Notes: generated by a model from the letters alone, not told the origin. A DNA stretch of 64,000 bases from JBMOOG01 sp049324535 (GCA_049324535.1 JBMOOG010000019.1:124001-188000), one strand, 5' to 3'; positions 24,290 to 32,105 are shown, counted from the stretch's first letter. Numbers and translations: made by a program.

Positions 24290-25270
24290 ATGACCCGCAC
24301 CGTTCTGGAATCGAAGACGAAAACCGTCGTCATCGGCTTTGACGAGCCGTTCTGCGTGATCGGCGAGCGGATCAACCCCACGGGGCGCAAGAAGCTCGCG
24401 GCCGAGCTCGAGGCGGACAACTTCGACACCGTGATCCGCGACGCGCTGGAACAGGTGGCCTGCGGCGCCACGGTGCTGGACGTCAATTCGGGCGCGGTCT
24501 TCACCAACAGGATGGCGACCGATCCGCGCTACGCCGACAACAACTTCGTCGAGCCGCCGCTGATGAAGGCGCTGATCGAGATCGTGCAGCAGACCGTCGA
24601 TGTGCCGCTCTGCATCGACAGCTCGGTCCCGGCCGCTCTCGAGGCCGGACTGGCCGCCTGCGAGGGCCGGCCACTGCTGAACTCGGTCACCGGCGAGGAG
24701 GAGCGGCTCGAGCTCGTGCTGCCGCTCGTGAAGAAATACAACGTGCCGGTGGTGGCGATCTCGAACGACGACACCGGCATTTCCGAAGACCCCGAGGTGC
24801 GCTTCGCGGTGGCGAAGAAGATCGTCCACCGCGCCGCCGACTACGGCATCCCCGCGCATGACATCGTCGTGGACCCGCTGGTGATGCCGGTGGGCGCCAT
24901 GGCCTCGGCCGGCCAGCAGGTCTTTACCCTGGTGCGCCGCCTGCGCGAGGAACTGGGCGTCAACACCACCTGCGGCGCGTCGAACATCTCGTTCGGGCTT
25001 CCGCACCGCCACGGGATCAACGGGGCCTTCCTGCCGATGGCGATCGGCGCCGGCATGACCTCGGCGATCATGAACCCGGTGCGCCAGCAGGAGATGGAGG
25101 CGATCCGCGCCGCCAACTTCCTGATGAACCACGACCCGAACGGCGGCGAATGGATCCGCTTTGCCAAGGTGCTCGAGCAGGTCGAGGCGGGCATGACCTT
25201 CGCCGAGGCCTCGGCCGCCGCCTCGCAAGCCGCCTCGGGCCGCCGGGGCGGGCGCCGCGCCCGCGGCTGA
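24290..25270 (+). CDS. Methyltetrahydrofolate:corrinoid methyltransferase
   Basis: A 326-residue pterin-binding TIM barrel (dihydropteroate-synthase-like). CVIGERINPTGRKKLAAEL, GATVLDVNSGAV, PLCIDSSVPAALEAGL, PLLNSVTGEEERLELVLPLVKKY, DIVVDPLVMPVGA and SNISFGLPHR are typical of AcsE/MtgA-type enzymes that move methyl groups between corrinoid protein and THF. It starts two bases after the reductase stop. The C-terminal 20 residues are Ala/Arg-rich. The corrinoid protein and primary substrate methyltransferase (MttB-type) it would need are not in the window. Confidence 0.9.
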   Translation: MTRTVLESKTKTVVIGFDEPFCVIGERINPTGRKKLAAELEADNFDTVIRDALEQVACGATVLDVNSGAVFTNRMATDPRYADNNFVEPPLMKALIEIVQQTVDVPLCIDSSVPAALEAGLAACEGRPLLNSVTGEEERLELVLPLVKKYNVPVVAISNDDTGISEDPEVRFAVAKKIVHRAADYGIPAHDIVVDPLVMPVGAMASAGQQVFTLVRRLREELGVNTTCGASNISFGLPHRHGINGAFLPMAIGAGMTSAIMNPVRQQEMEAIRAANFLMNHDPNGGEWIRFAKVLEQVEAGMTFAEASAAASQAASGRRGGRRARG

Positions 25271-25287
25271 ATTCTCGCGCGCGCGTC

Positions 25288-25348
25288 ACACGACCGGCCC
25301 GGCGGGCCGGTCCCGCGCGGATGACACGACCGGCCCGGCGGGCCGGTC
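25288..25348. repeat. Two tandem 25-bp repeats, each a near-complete hairpin
   Basis: The 25-bp unit begins ACACGACCGGCCC and ends GGGCCGGTC. It occurs at 25288-25312 and 25324-25348, with identical sequence and a 36-bp period. Each unit contains a perfect 9-bp stem GACCGGCCC/GGGCCGGTC around a GGC loop (25292-25312 and 25328-25348). The second copy runs into the stop codon of the convergent SRPBCC gene. The location between convergent genes suggests a bidirectional transcription-ending element without U tract. Confidence 0.65.
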
Positions 25349-25805
25349 AGGCCGCACCGACGAAGGCCGCCAGCTTGCCGAGCGTCTGAAGGCCCAGCGC
25401 CTCGGCGCCGAAGCCCTTGGCCGTCGCGCATTCCTCGGCCGTGACGAAGACCATGGTCAGCACCACGCGGGTGCTTTCGCCCCGATCCTCGAACCGGGCC
25501 GACGCCTCGGCATGGAGCGGGCCGTTCTCGCCCCAGAGCAGGGCGTAGTCGATCCGGCGCAGCGGCGCCCAATGCGTGTAGCGGTGGTGGTTCGGCCAGA
25601 CGGTTCCGTCCGGCCCGATCATGTCGAAGACCCATTCGCCGCCCTCGCGCAGGTCGATGCGCCGCGTGCGGCAGGTGAACCCGTCGGGGCCCCACCACTG
25701 CGGCAGGGCCCGCGGGTCGGTCCAGGCCCCCCAGACCGCGGCGACCGGGGCCGCGATGGTCCGCTCGATCACCATCGTGCGGTCGGAACGATCGGCGGCG
25801 GTCAT
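25347..25805 (-). CDS. SRPBCC (AHSA1-like) family protein 1
   Basis: A 152-residue START-like protein. It opens with VIERTIAAPVAAVWGAWTDPRALPQWWGPDGFTCRTRRIDLREGGEWVFDMIGPDG and ends ECATAKGFGAEALGLQTLGKLAAFV, the pattern of AHSA1/activator-like SRPBCC proteins. These bind hydrophobic ligands or act as small aha1-like factors; the ligand is unknown. It is the last gene of an ArsR-SRPBCC-SRPBCC unit and overlaps its upstream paralogue by 4 bp. Confidence 0.9.
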   Translation of the reverse strand: MTAADRSDRTMVIERTIAAPVAAVWGAWTDPRALPQWWGPDGFTCRTRRIDLREGGEWVFDMIGPDGTVWPNHHRYTHWAPLRRIDYALLWGENGPLHAEASARFEDRGESTRVVLTMVFVTAEECATAKGFGAEALGLQTLGKLAAFVGAA

Positions 25806-26266
25806 CGTGCAAGCCCCTGCGCATAGGCCTCGAGCTGCGTGGCCACCGTGCCCCAGCCGTCGTGGAACCCCATTTCGGCGTGCGTCCTGCGGGCTTCGGG
25901 CGTGCGGTGGCGGGCAACCGCGGTGTAGTCGGTGCCCTCCGGGTGATCGGCCAGCGTCAGGATTGCGGTGAAGCCGAGCCCCGGCGCGTCGAGCGGTTTC
26001 CAGTCGGCGAGCAGCAGATCGGTGAACACCAGCTGCCGCCCCGGATCGACATGCAGGATCGAGCCGTCGTTCGGATAGTCCTGCCCGTCCACCCGCATCA
26101 TCGTGAAGAACCGACCGCCCGGGCGCAGGTCCATGATGATGTCGGTCACTTCGTGCGGCTTCGGCACGAACCAGTGCTTCATGTGCGCGGGCGTCGTCCA
26201 GCACTCCCAGACCAGGTTGCGCGGCGCCTTCAGCACCCGGTGCAGGCGCAGGTCAAGCTCGTCCAT
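25802..26266 (-). CDS. SRPBCC (AHSA1-like) family protein 2
   Basis: A 154-residue START-like protein (LHRVLKAPRNLVWECWTTPAHMKHWFVPKPHEVTDIIMDLRPGGRFFTMMRVDG, then TDYTAVARHRTPEARRTHAEMGFHDGWGTVATQLEAYAQ). It has the classical AHSA1 C-terminal helix ending. It lies 4 bp after the ArsR gene stop and overlaps the second SRPBCC gene. ArsR regulators followed by SRPBCC proteins are a common pair; a shared ligand-sensing or detoxifying role is inferred only. Confidence 0.9.
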   Translation of the reverse strand: MDELDLRLHRVLKAPRNLVWECWTTPAHMKHWFVPKPHEVTDIIMDLRPGGRFFTMMRVDGQDYPNDGSILHVDPGRQLVFTDLLLADWKPLDAPGLGFTAILTLADHPEGTDYTAVARHRTPEARRTHAEMGFHDGWGTVATQLEAYAQGLAR

Positions 26267-26270
26267 CGGG

Positions 26271-26603
26271 TCACTCCTTCGGCAGGGTTGCGAGATAGTC
26301 TTCCAGTCGGTCGAGCCGCGCCTCCCAGGTCCGGCGCTGCTCCTCGATCCAGGCGCGCACCCGGTCCAGCGGCGCCGGCGTCACCCGGCAGATCCGCGTG
26401 CGCCCGGCCTTCTGCGTCGTCACCAGCCCGGTCTCCTCCAGCACCGACAGGTGGCGCATCACCGTCGGCAGCGCCATGCCGGTCGGCGCCGCCAGGTCGG
26501 TGACGCTGAGCGGCCCGTCGAGAAGCCGCTCGACGAAGCTGCGCCGCGTCGGATCGGAGAGCGCCTGAAACAGCCGGTCGAGTTGGGCATCATGCTTAGC
26601 CAT
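26271..26603 (-). CDS. ArsR family transcriptional regulator
   Basis: A 110-residue winged-helix protein. LDRLFQALSDPTRRSFVERLLDGPLSVTDLAAPTGMALPTVMRHLSVLEETGLVTTQKAGRTRICRVTP is a full ArsR helix-turn-helix plus wing. No metal-binding ELCVCDL-type cysteines are present, so it belongs to the metal-independent subgroup that accompanies SRPBCC genes. The C-terminal RAWIEEQRRTWEARLDRLEDYLA is likely a dimer helix. TTAGC/GCTAA repeats overlap its start codon, suggesting autoregulation. Confidence 0.92.
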   Translation of the reverse strand: MAKHDAQLDRLFQALSDPTRRSFVERLLDGPLSVTDLAAPTGMALPTVMRHLSVLEETGLVTTQKAGRTRICRVTPAPLDRVRAWIEEQRRTWEARLDRLEDYLATLPKE

Positions 26604-26649
26604 ACAGCTAAGTATCACGCCCTCCGGTGGCGGGCAACCAAAACTTAGC
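26594..26649. promoter_or_regulatory. Inverted TTAGC half-sites around the arsR start, candidate ArsR operator
   Basis: Half-sites are GCTTAGC at 26594-26600, GCTAAGT at 26607-26613 and ACTTAGC at 26643-26649. The first pair forms an inverted repeat with a 6-nt spacer across the arsR start codon. The second and third form a perfect 7-bp inverted repeat 29 bp apart. The AT-rich spacing in a GC-rich genome supports a protein-binding site that could control both arsR and the divergent CoA-transferase gene. Confidence 0.5.
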
Positions 26650-26778
26650 GACCCGGCTAACCAAGGGATCGGACCGGCCCGGCCGCGCGACCGCGCCGGA
26701 CGCCGGTGCGCGGACCGCTTGCACTTGTCAAGCGCCCGTGATGTTTGAGGAACAGGCTGGTCCGAAATGGAGCCCCCC

Positions 26779-27942
26779 ATGCCCGATCCCAAGGTGCTGC
26801 CCCTCGAAGGGATGACCGTCCTCGATCTCACCCATGTGCTGGCCGGCCCCTACGCGACCATGCAGTTGCGCGACTTCGGCGCCCGGATCATCAAGGTCGA
26901 GCGCCCCGGCACCGGCGACGACACGCGGGCTTTCCCGCCCTTCGTCCAGGGCGAAAGCGCCTATTTCGCCACGCTCAACTCGGGCAAGCTGTCGATCGCG
27001 CTCGACCTGAAGGCGCCGGCCGACCGCGCGATCTTCGAGCGGCTGCTCGAGCGGGCCGACGTGCTGGTCGAGAATTTCCGCCCCGGCGTGATGGAGAGCC
27101 TGGGCTACGGCTGGGACGCGCTGCACGCCCGACACCCGCGGCTGATCTACGGCGCCGTGTCGGGCTATGGCCACACCGGGCCCGAATCCGGAAAGCCGGC
27201 CTACGATCTGGTGGTTCAGGCGCGGGGCGGCATCATGTCGATCACCGGCGAGACGGGCCGCGACCCGGTCCGGGTCGGGGCCTCGGTCGGCGACATCGTC
27301 GCCGGCATGTTCCTCGTCCAGGGCATCCTGGCCGCGCTCGTCGCGCTGCAGCGGACCGGTCTCGGCCAGAAGATCGACATCGCCATGCTCGATTCGCAGC
27401 TCGCCATCCTCGAGCACGCCCTGGCGATCACCCATGCCACCGGGCAGTCGCCGGTCCCCACCGGGGCGCGCCACCCGACGATCACCCCGTTCGAGACCTT
27501 CCACTGCGCCGACGGCCTGCTGGTGATCGCCGCCGGCAATGACGCGATCTTCGCGCGCCTCTGCGCGGCGCTCGGCCTGTCGCATCTGGAGGGCGACCCC
27601 CGCTTTGTCACGAACGCCGCGCGCTGCGATCACCACGACCTTCTGCGCAGCCTGATCGAGAGCGTGACCCTCGGCCGCACGCGCGCCGACATCATGGCCA
27701 CGCTCGAGGCCGCCGGCGTGCCGAACGGCCCGATCCAGACCATCGCCGAGGTGCTGCGCGACCCGCAGATCCGGGCGCGCAACATGGTCCGGGACGTGCA
27801 GGCCACCGAGGGCCGTCCCGCCTTCGTGTCGGCGGGCAATCCGGTCAAGATGTCGGCCCTGCCCGATCCGGTCGATGAGCCGCCCTCGCCCCGGCTCGAC
27901 GGCAACCGCGCCGAGATCCTCGCCTGGCTCGACCGGCGCTGA
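26779..27942 (+). CDS. CaiB/BaiF family CoA-transferase (class III)
   Basis: A 387-residue protein. GMTVLDLTHVLAGPYATMQLRDFGARIIKVERPGTGDDTRAFPPF is the CoA-binding start, LNSGKLSIALDLKAP and RADVLVENFRPGVMESLGYGW follow, and YDLVVQARGGIMSITG carries the catalytic Asp of family III CoA-transferases. The enzyme moves CoA between carboxylic acids; formyl-, succinyl- or mesaconyl-type substrates cannot be told apart here. I prefer the ATG at 26779 (GGAG six bases upstream) over 26767. It is divergent from arsR and 86 bp upstream of the corrinoid activator gene. Confidence 0.9.
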   Translation: MPDPKVLPLEGMTVLDLTHVLAGPYATMQLRDFGARIIKVERPGTGDDTRAFPPFVQGESAYFATLNSGKLSIALDLKAPADRAIFERLLERADVLVENFRPGVMESLGYGWDALHARHPRLIYGAVSGYGHTGPESGKPAYDLVVQARGGIMSITGETGRDPVRVGASVGDIVAGMFLVQGILAALVALQRTGLGQKIDIAMLDSQLAILEHALAITHATGQSPVPTGARHPTITPFETFHCADGLLVIAAGNDAIFARLCAALGLSHLEGDPRFVTNAARCDHHDLLRSLIESVTLGRTRADIMATLEAAGVPNGPIQTIAEVLRDPQIRARNMVRDVQATEGRPAFVSAGNPVKMSALPDPVDEPPSPRLDGNRAEILAWLDRR

Positions 27943-28028
27943 CGCCTTCCGGCCGCCGCGCGACGCTTGCAGACCTTGCGGGCGCGCGAGGCCGCGCTAT
28001 GACGGGTCAAACCGCCAGGACACGCCCC

Positions 28029-30062
28029 ATGAGCCAGGACCCTCTCGTGATCTTCACGCCCTCGGGCAAACGCGGCCATGTCGCGCCAGGGACGACCGTG
28101 CTGGCGGCCGCGCGGCAGCTCGGGGTCGATCTCGATTCGGTCTGCGGCGGGCGCGGAATCTGCTCGAAATGCCAGATCACCCCCGGCTTCGGCGAATTTC
28201 CCAAGCACGGGCTGACCGTGGGCGCCGACGCGCTTTCGGCCTGGAACGCGGTCGAGGAACGCTATGACCGGGTGCGCGGCCTGCCGGAAGGGCGGCGGCT
28301 CGGATGCCAGGCGCAGATCCTCGGCGACGTGGTGATCGACGTGCCGCCGGAATCCCAGGTCCACCGCCAGGTGATCCGCAAGGCCGCGACCCAGCGCGCC
28401 ATCGCCATGGATCCGGCGACGCGGCTTTACTACGTCGAGGTGGCCGAGCCCGACATGCACGAGCCCTCGGGCGACTTCCAGCGGCTGGCGCAGGCGCTCG
28501 CGGCGCAATGGGGGATCGAGGGGCTTTCGGTCACGCCCGGGCTTCTGGGCCGCCTGCAGCCGATCCTGCGCAAGGGCGACTGGACGGTGACGGTGGCCGT
28601 CCACCGCGATCACCACGGTCAGGCCCGGCTGATCGACCTCTGGCCCGGCTTTCACGAAGGCCCGCTCTACGGCCTTGCGATCGACCTTGGCTCCACCACC
28701 ATCGCCGGGCACCTCTGCGACCTCGTCTCGGGCGAGGTGCGCGCCTCCTCGGGTCTGATGAACCCGCAGATCCGCTTCGGCGAGGATCTGATGAGCCGGG
28801 TGAGCTACGCGATGATGAACCCGGGCGGCTCGGTCGAGATGACGCGCGCGGTGCAGGGCGCGCTCGACGGCCTCGCGCTGGGCCTCGTGGCCGAGGCCGG
28901 CGTCGAGGGGCGCGACGTGGTGGAACTGGTGCTGGTCGGCAATCCGGTCATGCACCATCTCGCGCTCGGGATCGACCCGGTCGAGCTCGGCCAGGCGCCC
29001 TTCGCGCTCGCCACCTCCGAAAGCCTCTCGATCCCTGCCGCGGATCTCGGGCTCGGCTCGATCAACCCCGAGGCGCGCGCCTATGTGCTGCCGCTGATCG
29101 CCGGCCATGTCGGCGCCGATGCGGCGGCGGTCGCGCTTTCCGAGGAACCGGCGACGTCGAAGGATCTGGTGCTCATTGTCGATGTCGGCACCAACGCCGA
29201 GATCCTTCTGGGCAACGAAAGCCGGGTGCTGGCCTGCTCGTCGCCCACCGGCCCCGCCTTCGAGGGCGCGCAGATTTCCTCGGGCCAGCGCGCGGCGCCG
29301 GGCGCGATCGAGCGGGTCGAAATCGACCCCGTATCCAGGGAGCCGCGCTTCAAGGTCATCGGCTGCGAGCTCTGGTCCGACGATCCGGGCTTTGCCGCGG
29401 CCACCGCGCAGACCGGCATCACCGGCATCTGCGGATCGGGCATCATCGAGGTCGTGGCCGAGATGCGCATGGCCGGGATCGTCGATCCGGGCGGGCTGAT
29501 CGGCTCGGCCGAGCAGGTCGGCACCGACCGCTGCATCCCGCAGGGCCGCACCCACGCCTACGTGCTGCACGACGGCCGGGCCGCCGGCGGCCCGCTCATC
29601 ACGGTCACCCAGGGCGACATCCGCGCCATCCAGCTGGCCAAGGCCGCGCTCTACGCCGGCGCCCGGCTTCTCATGGACGAGTTCGGCACCGATCACGTGG
29701 ACCGCATCGTGCTTGCCGGGGCCTTCGGCGCCCATATCTCGCCCCGCCACGCGATGGTGCTGGGCATGATCCCCGACTGCGACCTCGCCCGCGTCACCTC
29801 GGCCGGCAACGCCGCCGGCACCGGCGCGCGCATCGCGCTGTGCAACATCGCGGCACGCGCCCAGATCGAGGCGGACGTGCGGCGCATCCACAAGGTCGAA
29901 ACCGCGATCGAGCCGCGGTTCCAGGAACATTTCGTCGCCGCGAACGCCATTCCCCACGCGACCGACGCCTTCCCGCATCTGGCGGGGATTGCGCCCCTGC
30001 CCGAGGTGAGCTTCAATCCCTCGTCAGGGGACGGCGGACGGCGCCGGCGCAGGGGCGGATGA
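28029..30062 (+). CDS. Reductive activator of corrinoid proteins (2Fe-2S ferredoxin + ASKHA domain)
   Basis: A 677-residue protein. The N-terminal 2Fe-2S ferredoxin domain carries Cys39, Cys45, Cys48 (VCGGRGICSKCQI) and Cys93 (LGCQAQ). After a linker, the C-terminal half is an ASKHA ATPase: LYGLAIDLGSTTIAGHLCD, VLVGNPVMHHLALG, LVLIVDVGTNAEILLGN, ITGICGSGIIEVVAEM and IVLAGAFGAHI. This is the RACo/DUF4445 architecture that re-reduces inactive Co(II) corrinoid with ATP in methyltransferase systems. The ATG at 28029 has AGGA upstream. Its stop overlaps the sigma-factor start (ATGA), an unusual coupling. Confidence 0.92.
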   Translation: MSQDPLVIFTPSGKRGHVAPGTTVLAAARQLGVDLDSVCGGRGICSKCQITPGFGEFPKHGLTVGADALSAWNAVEERYDRVRGLPEGRRLGCQAQILGDVVIDVPPESQVHRQVIRKAATQRAIAMDPATRLYYVEVAEPDMHEPSGDFQRLAQALAAQWGIEGLSVTPGLLGRLQPILRKGDWTVTVAVHRDHHGQARLIDLWPGFHEGPLYGLAIDLGSTTIAGHLCDLVSGEVRASSGLMNPQIRFGEDLMSRVSYAMMNPGGSVEMTRAVQGALDGLALGLVAEAGVEGRDVVELVLVGNPVMHHLALGIDPVELGQAPFALATSESLSIPAADLGLGSINPEARAYVLPLIAGHVGADAAAVALSEEPATSKDLVLIVDVGTNAEILLGNESRVLACSSPTGPAFEGAQISSGQRAAPGAIERVEIDPVSREPRFKVIGCELWSDDPGFAAATAQTGITGICGSGIIEVVAEMRMAGIVDPGGLIGSAEQVGTDRCIPQGRTHAYVLHDGRAAGGPLITVTQGDIRAIQLAKAALYAGARLLMDEFGTDHVDRIVLAGAFGAHISPRHAMVLGMIPDCDLARVTSAGNAAGTGARIALCNIAARAQIEADVRRIHKVETAIEPRFQEHFVAANAIPHATDAFPHLAGIAPLPEVSFNPSSGDGGRRRRRGG

Positions 30063-30598
30063 GCGACGACCCGATCTCGGATCTGATCCACAGGATCGCC
30101 CAGGCGGACCGCGGGGCGCTTCGGTCCTTCTACGCAGCGGCGGGCGGGAAACTCTTCGCCGTCTGCCTGCGTATGTTGCAGGATCGCACCGAGGCGGAGG
30201 ATGCCTTGCAGGAAGTGGTCACGCGCGTCTGGCTGAACGCCCGCCGATACGATCCGGCGAAGGCGCGCGGCATGACCTGGGCCATCGCCATCGCCCGCAA
30301 CCATTGCATCGACCGGCTGCGCGCCCGTCCGCCGGGAACCGAGGACGAGAGCGCGCTCGCCACGCTCGGCGATCCCGCCCCCGGCCCCGAGGCGCAGGCC
30401 GTCGCGGGCTCCGAGGCCCGCCGCCTGGCCGACTGCCTCGCCACCCTCGAGGCCGCGCGGGCCGAGGCGATCCGCGGGGCCTACCTGTCGGGGTTGAGCT
30501 ACGAGGAACTCGCCCGCCGCCACGCGGTGCCGCTCAACACCATGCGGTCCTGGCTGCGCCGCGGGCTTTTGAAACTGCGCGAGTGCCTCGAACCATGA
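30059..30598 (+). CDS. ECF RNA polymerase sigma factor (SigK-like)
   Basis: A 179-residue sigma factor with region 2 at about residues 20-85 (AAGGKLFAVCLRMLQDRTEAEDALQEVVTRVWLNARRYDPAKARGMTWAIAIARNHCIDRLR) and region 4 at about 125-175 (ATLEAARAEAIRGAYLSGLSYEELARRHAVPLNTMRSWLRRGLLKLREC). The pairing with an RskA-like anti-sigma and a nearby FAS1 gene is the SigK arrangement. It overlaps both the corrinoid activator (ATGA) and the anti-sigma gene, so all three are translated as a unit. Confidence 0.93.
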   Translation: MSDDPISDLIHRIAQADRGALRSFYAAAGGKLFAVCLRMLQDRTEAEDALQEVVTRVWLNARRYDPAKARGMTWAIAIARNHCIDRLRARPPGTEDESALATLGDPAPGPEAQAVAGSEARRLADCLATLEAARAEAIRGAYLSGLSYEELARRHAVPLNTMRSWLRRGLLKLRECLEP

Positions 30599-31275
30599 GC
30601 ACCCCTGAGCGCACGCCCCCCGACATGCCCGACCGCGAGGGACTCGCGGCCGAATACGTGCTGGGCACGCTGCCGCCCGAGGACCGTGCCGCGGCCGAGC
30701 GGCTCCTGGCGCGCGACACCGATTTCGCGCGCCTGGTCGCCGCCTGGACCGCGCGGCTCGCGCCCCTCGACGCCGGCTATGGCGAGGAGCCCGCGCCGCC
30801 CCAGGTGCTCGCGCGCGTCGAGGCGCGGCTCTTCCCCGGCCAGGCGCGCGCGTCTGAGCGGCCGCCGGCGCGCCGCACCCGGCCCCGCTGGCAGATCCCG
30901 CTCTGGGGTGCGCTCGCCGCGGCGCTGGCGCTCGCCGTGCTCTGGGTCGCCGAGCCGGGCAGCCATCCGGTGGTGGCCACGCTGACCGCCCCGGGCGAGC
31001 CGCTGCGGGTCGCGGCCCAGTACGGCCGGGGCGAACTGGTGTTCACGCGGGCCGCCGGGCCGGCCGCGCCCTCGGGGCGGGACTACGAACTCTGGGTGAT
31101 CCCGCCCGCGGGCGCGCCGGTGTCGCTCGGGCTTCTGCGCGACGACCCGGTGCGCGTCGCTCTGGCCGAGCTTGCGCCCGGCACGACGCTGGCGGTCAGC
31201 CTCGAACCGGCCGGCGGCTCTCCCTCGGGCCAGCCCACCGGCGCGGTGCTGGTGACGGCCACGATTCCCGGCTGA
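30595..31275 (+). CDS. Anti-sigma-K factor RskA family protein
   Basis: A 226-residue membrane protein. The cytoplasmic N-terminal domain reads GLAAEYVLGTLPPEDRAAAERLLARDTDFARLVAAWTARLAPL, the RskA sigma-binding helix bundle. One transmembrane segment follows at about residues 101-120 (IPLWGALAAALALAVLWVA). The periplasmic RskA domain contains YELWVIPPAGAPVSLGLL and AVSLEPAGGSPSGQPTGAVLVTA. It should hold the upstream sigma factor at the membrane until a periplasmic signal triggers proteolysis. Confidence 0.92.
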   Translation: MSTPERTPPDMPDREGLAAEYVLGTLPPEDRAAAERLLARDTDFARLVAAWTARLAPLDAGYGEEPAPPQVLARVEARLFPGQARASERPPARRTRPRWQIPLWGALAAALALAVLWVAEPGSHPVVATLTAPGEPLRVAAQYGRGELVFTRAAGPAAPSGRDYELWVIPPAGAPVSLGLLRDDPVRVALAELAPGTTLAVSLEPAGGSPSGQPTGAVLVTATIPG

Positions 31276-31344
31276 CCTTCTTCTTCGCCCGAAATACCCG
31301 CGGGGGTGAGGGCCGCAGGGCCCGAGGGGGCGGCAGCCCCCTCT
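31275..31344 (-). repeat. Dispersed intergenic repeat, copy C
   Basis: Read on the minus strand this copy gives GGGGGCTGCCGCCCCC, then CCCCCGCGGGTATTTCGGGC and GAAGAAGAAGG. The block order is that of copies A and B but in the opposite orientation. It begins at the anti-sigma stop and separates the sigma operon from the FAS1 gene. Confidence 0.7.
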
Positions 31345-31385
31345 GCCTCGCCCTCTCCGGCTCACGATCCCGTGATACCGCGGCC

Positions 31386-31413
31386 GGCAACTCCGGCGGG
31401 CGGCGCTCCGTAG
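31386..31413 (+). promoter_or_regulatory. ECF-type promoter candidate upstream of FAS1 gene
   Basis: GGCAAC at 31386-31391 and CGTAG at 31409-31413, 17 bp apart, resemble the GGAAC-N16/17-CGT(T/A) signature recognised by many ECF sigma factors. No good sigma-70 elements are present in this gap. The start codon of the FAS1 gene lies about 50 bp downstream. Control by the adjacent SigK-like factor is inferred. Confidence 0.45.
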
Positions 31414-31464
31414 CTTCGGGTGCCGAGGGGGAATGGCCCCCCGTCTGACAAGGGAGACTGATCC

Positions 31465-32010
31465 ATGCTCAACGCCCGTATCCTCGCCGCCACGGTCGCG
31501 ATGGCCGTCGCCGCGCCGGCGCTTGCCGCCAATCCGATGGTCGGCGGCGCGCCGATGTACGAAACCAGGACCATCGTCGCCAATGCGGTCAATTCGGCCG
31601 ATCACACCACGCTGGTGGCCGCGGTCAAGGCCGCGGGCCTCGTGGACACGCTGTCCGGCCCGGGCCCGTTCACCGTCTTCGCGCCGACCAACGAGGCCTT
31701 CGCGAAACTGCCCGCCGGCACGGTCGAGTCGCTTCTCAAGCCCGAGAACAAGGACACGCTGACCAAGGTGCTCACCTGCCACGTGCTCGCCGCCGATGAA
31801 TCGGTCGAGGACATCATGGCCGTGGCGATGAAGACCGGCCAGGCGACGCTCAAGACCGTCGGCGGATGCGAGTTCACCGCGATGGCCCGCGACGGCATGC
31901 TGTCGATCAAGGACGGCATGGGCAACGTGGCCAAGGTCACCATCGCGGATGTCAAGCAGTCGAACGGCGTGATCCACGTGATCGACACCGTCCTTCTGCC
32001 GAAGATGTGA
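31465..32010 (+). CDS. Secreted fasciclin (FAS1) domain protein
   Basis: A 181-residue protein with a signal peptide (MLNARILAATVAMAVAAPALA) and a single FAS1 domain: TIVANAVNSADHTTLVAAVKAAGLVDTLSGPGPFTVFAPTNEAFAKLPAGTVESLL (H1 box) and VTIADVKQSNGVIHVIDTVLLPKM (H2 box). FAS1 proteins are adhesion or cell-surface factors, and MPT70/MPT83 of mycobacteria are SigK-controlled examples. AAGGGAGA precedes the ATG. A hairpin with U tract at 32075-32105 ends the transcript. Confidence 0.94.
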   Translation: MLNARILAATVAMAVAAPALAANPMVGGAPMYETRTIVANAVNSADHTTLVAAVKAAGLVDTLSGPGPFTVFAPTNEAFAKLPAGTVESLLKPENKDTLTKVLTCHVLAADESVEDIMAVAMKTGQATLKTVGGCEFTAMARDGMLSIKDGMGNVAKVTIADVKQSNGVIHVIDTVLLPKM

Positions 32011-32074
32011 GGTCGGTTCGGGCGGGCCGCGCAGCCGGACCGCCCGATGCGGGCGTGTGGTGGTTGGCCCGATC

Positions 32075-32105
32075 GGGGGCCGTCCTTGCGGCGGCCCCCT
32101 TTGTT
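32075..32105 (+). terminator. Rho-independent terminator after FAS1 gene
   Basis: GGGGGCC at 32075-32081 pairs with GGCCCCC at 32093-32099 and is followed by TTTGTT. It lies 65 bp after the FAS1 stop and touches the stop codon of the convergent ABC-F gene. Confidence 0.75.

Noticed and set aside
25261..25350. CRISPR-like array from the tandem repeats
   Set aside because: Only two units, 11-bp spacer, no cas genes; the repeats are hairpins at gene ends.
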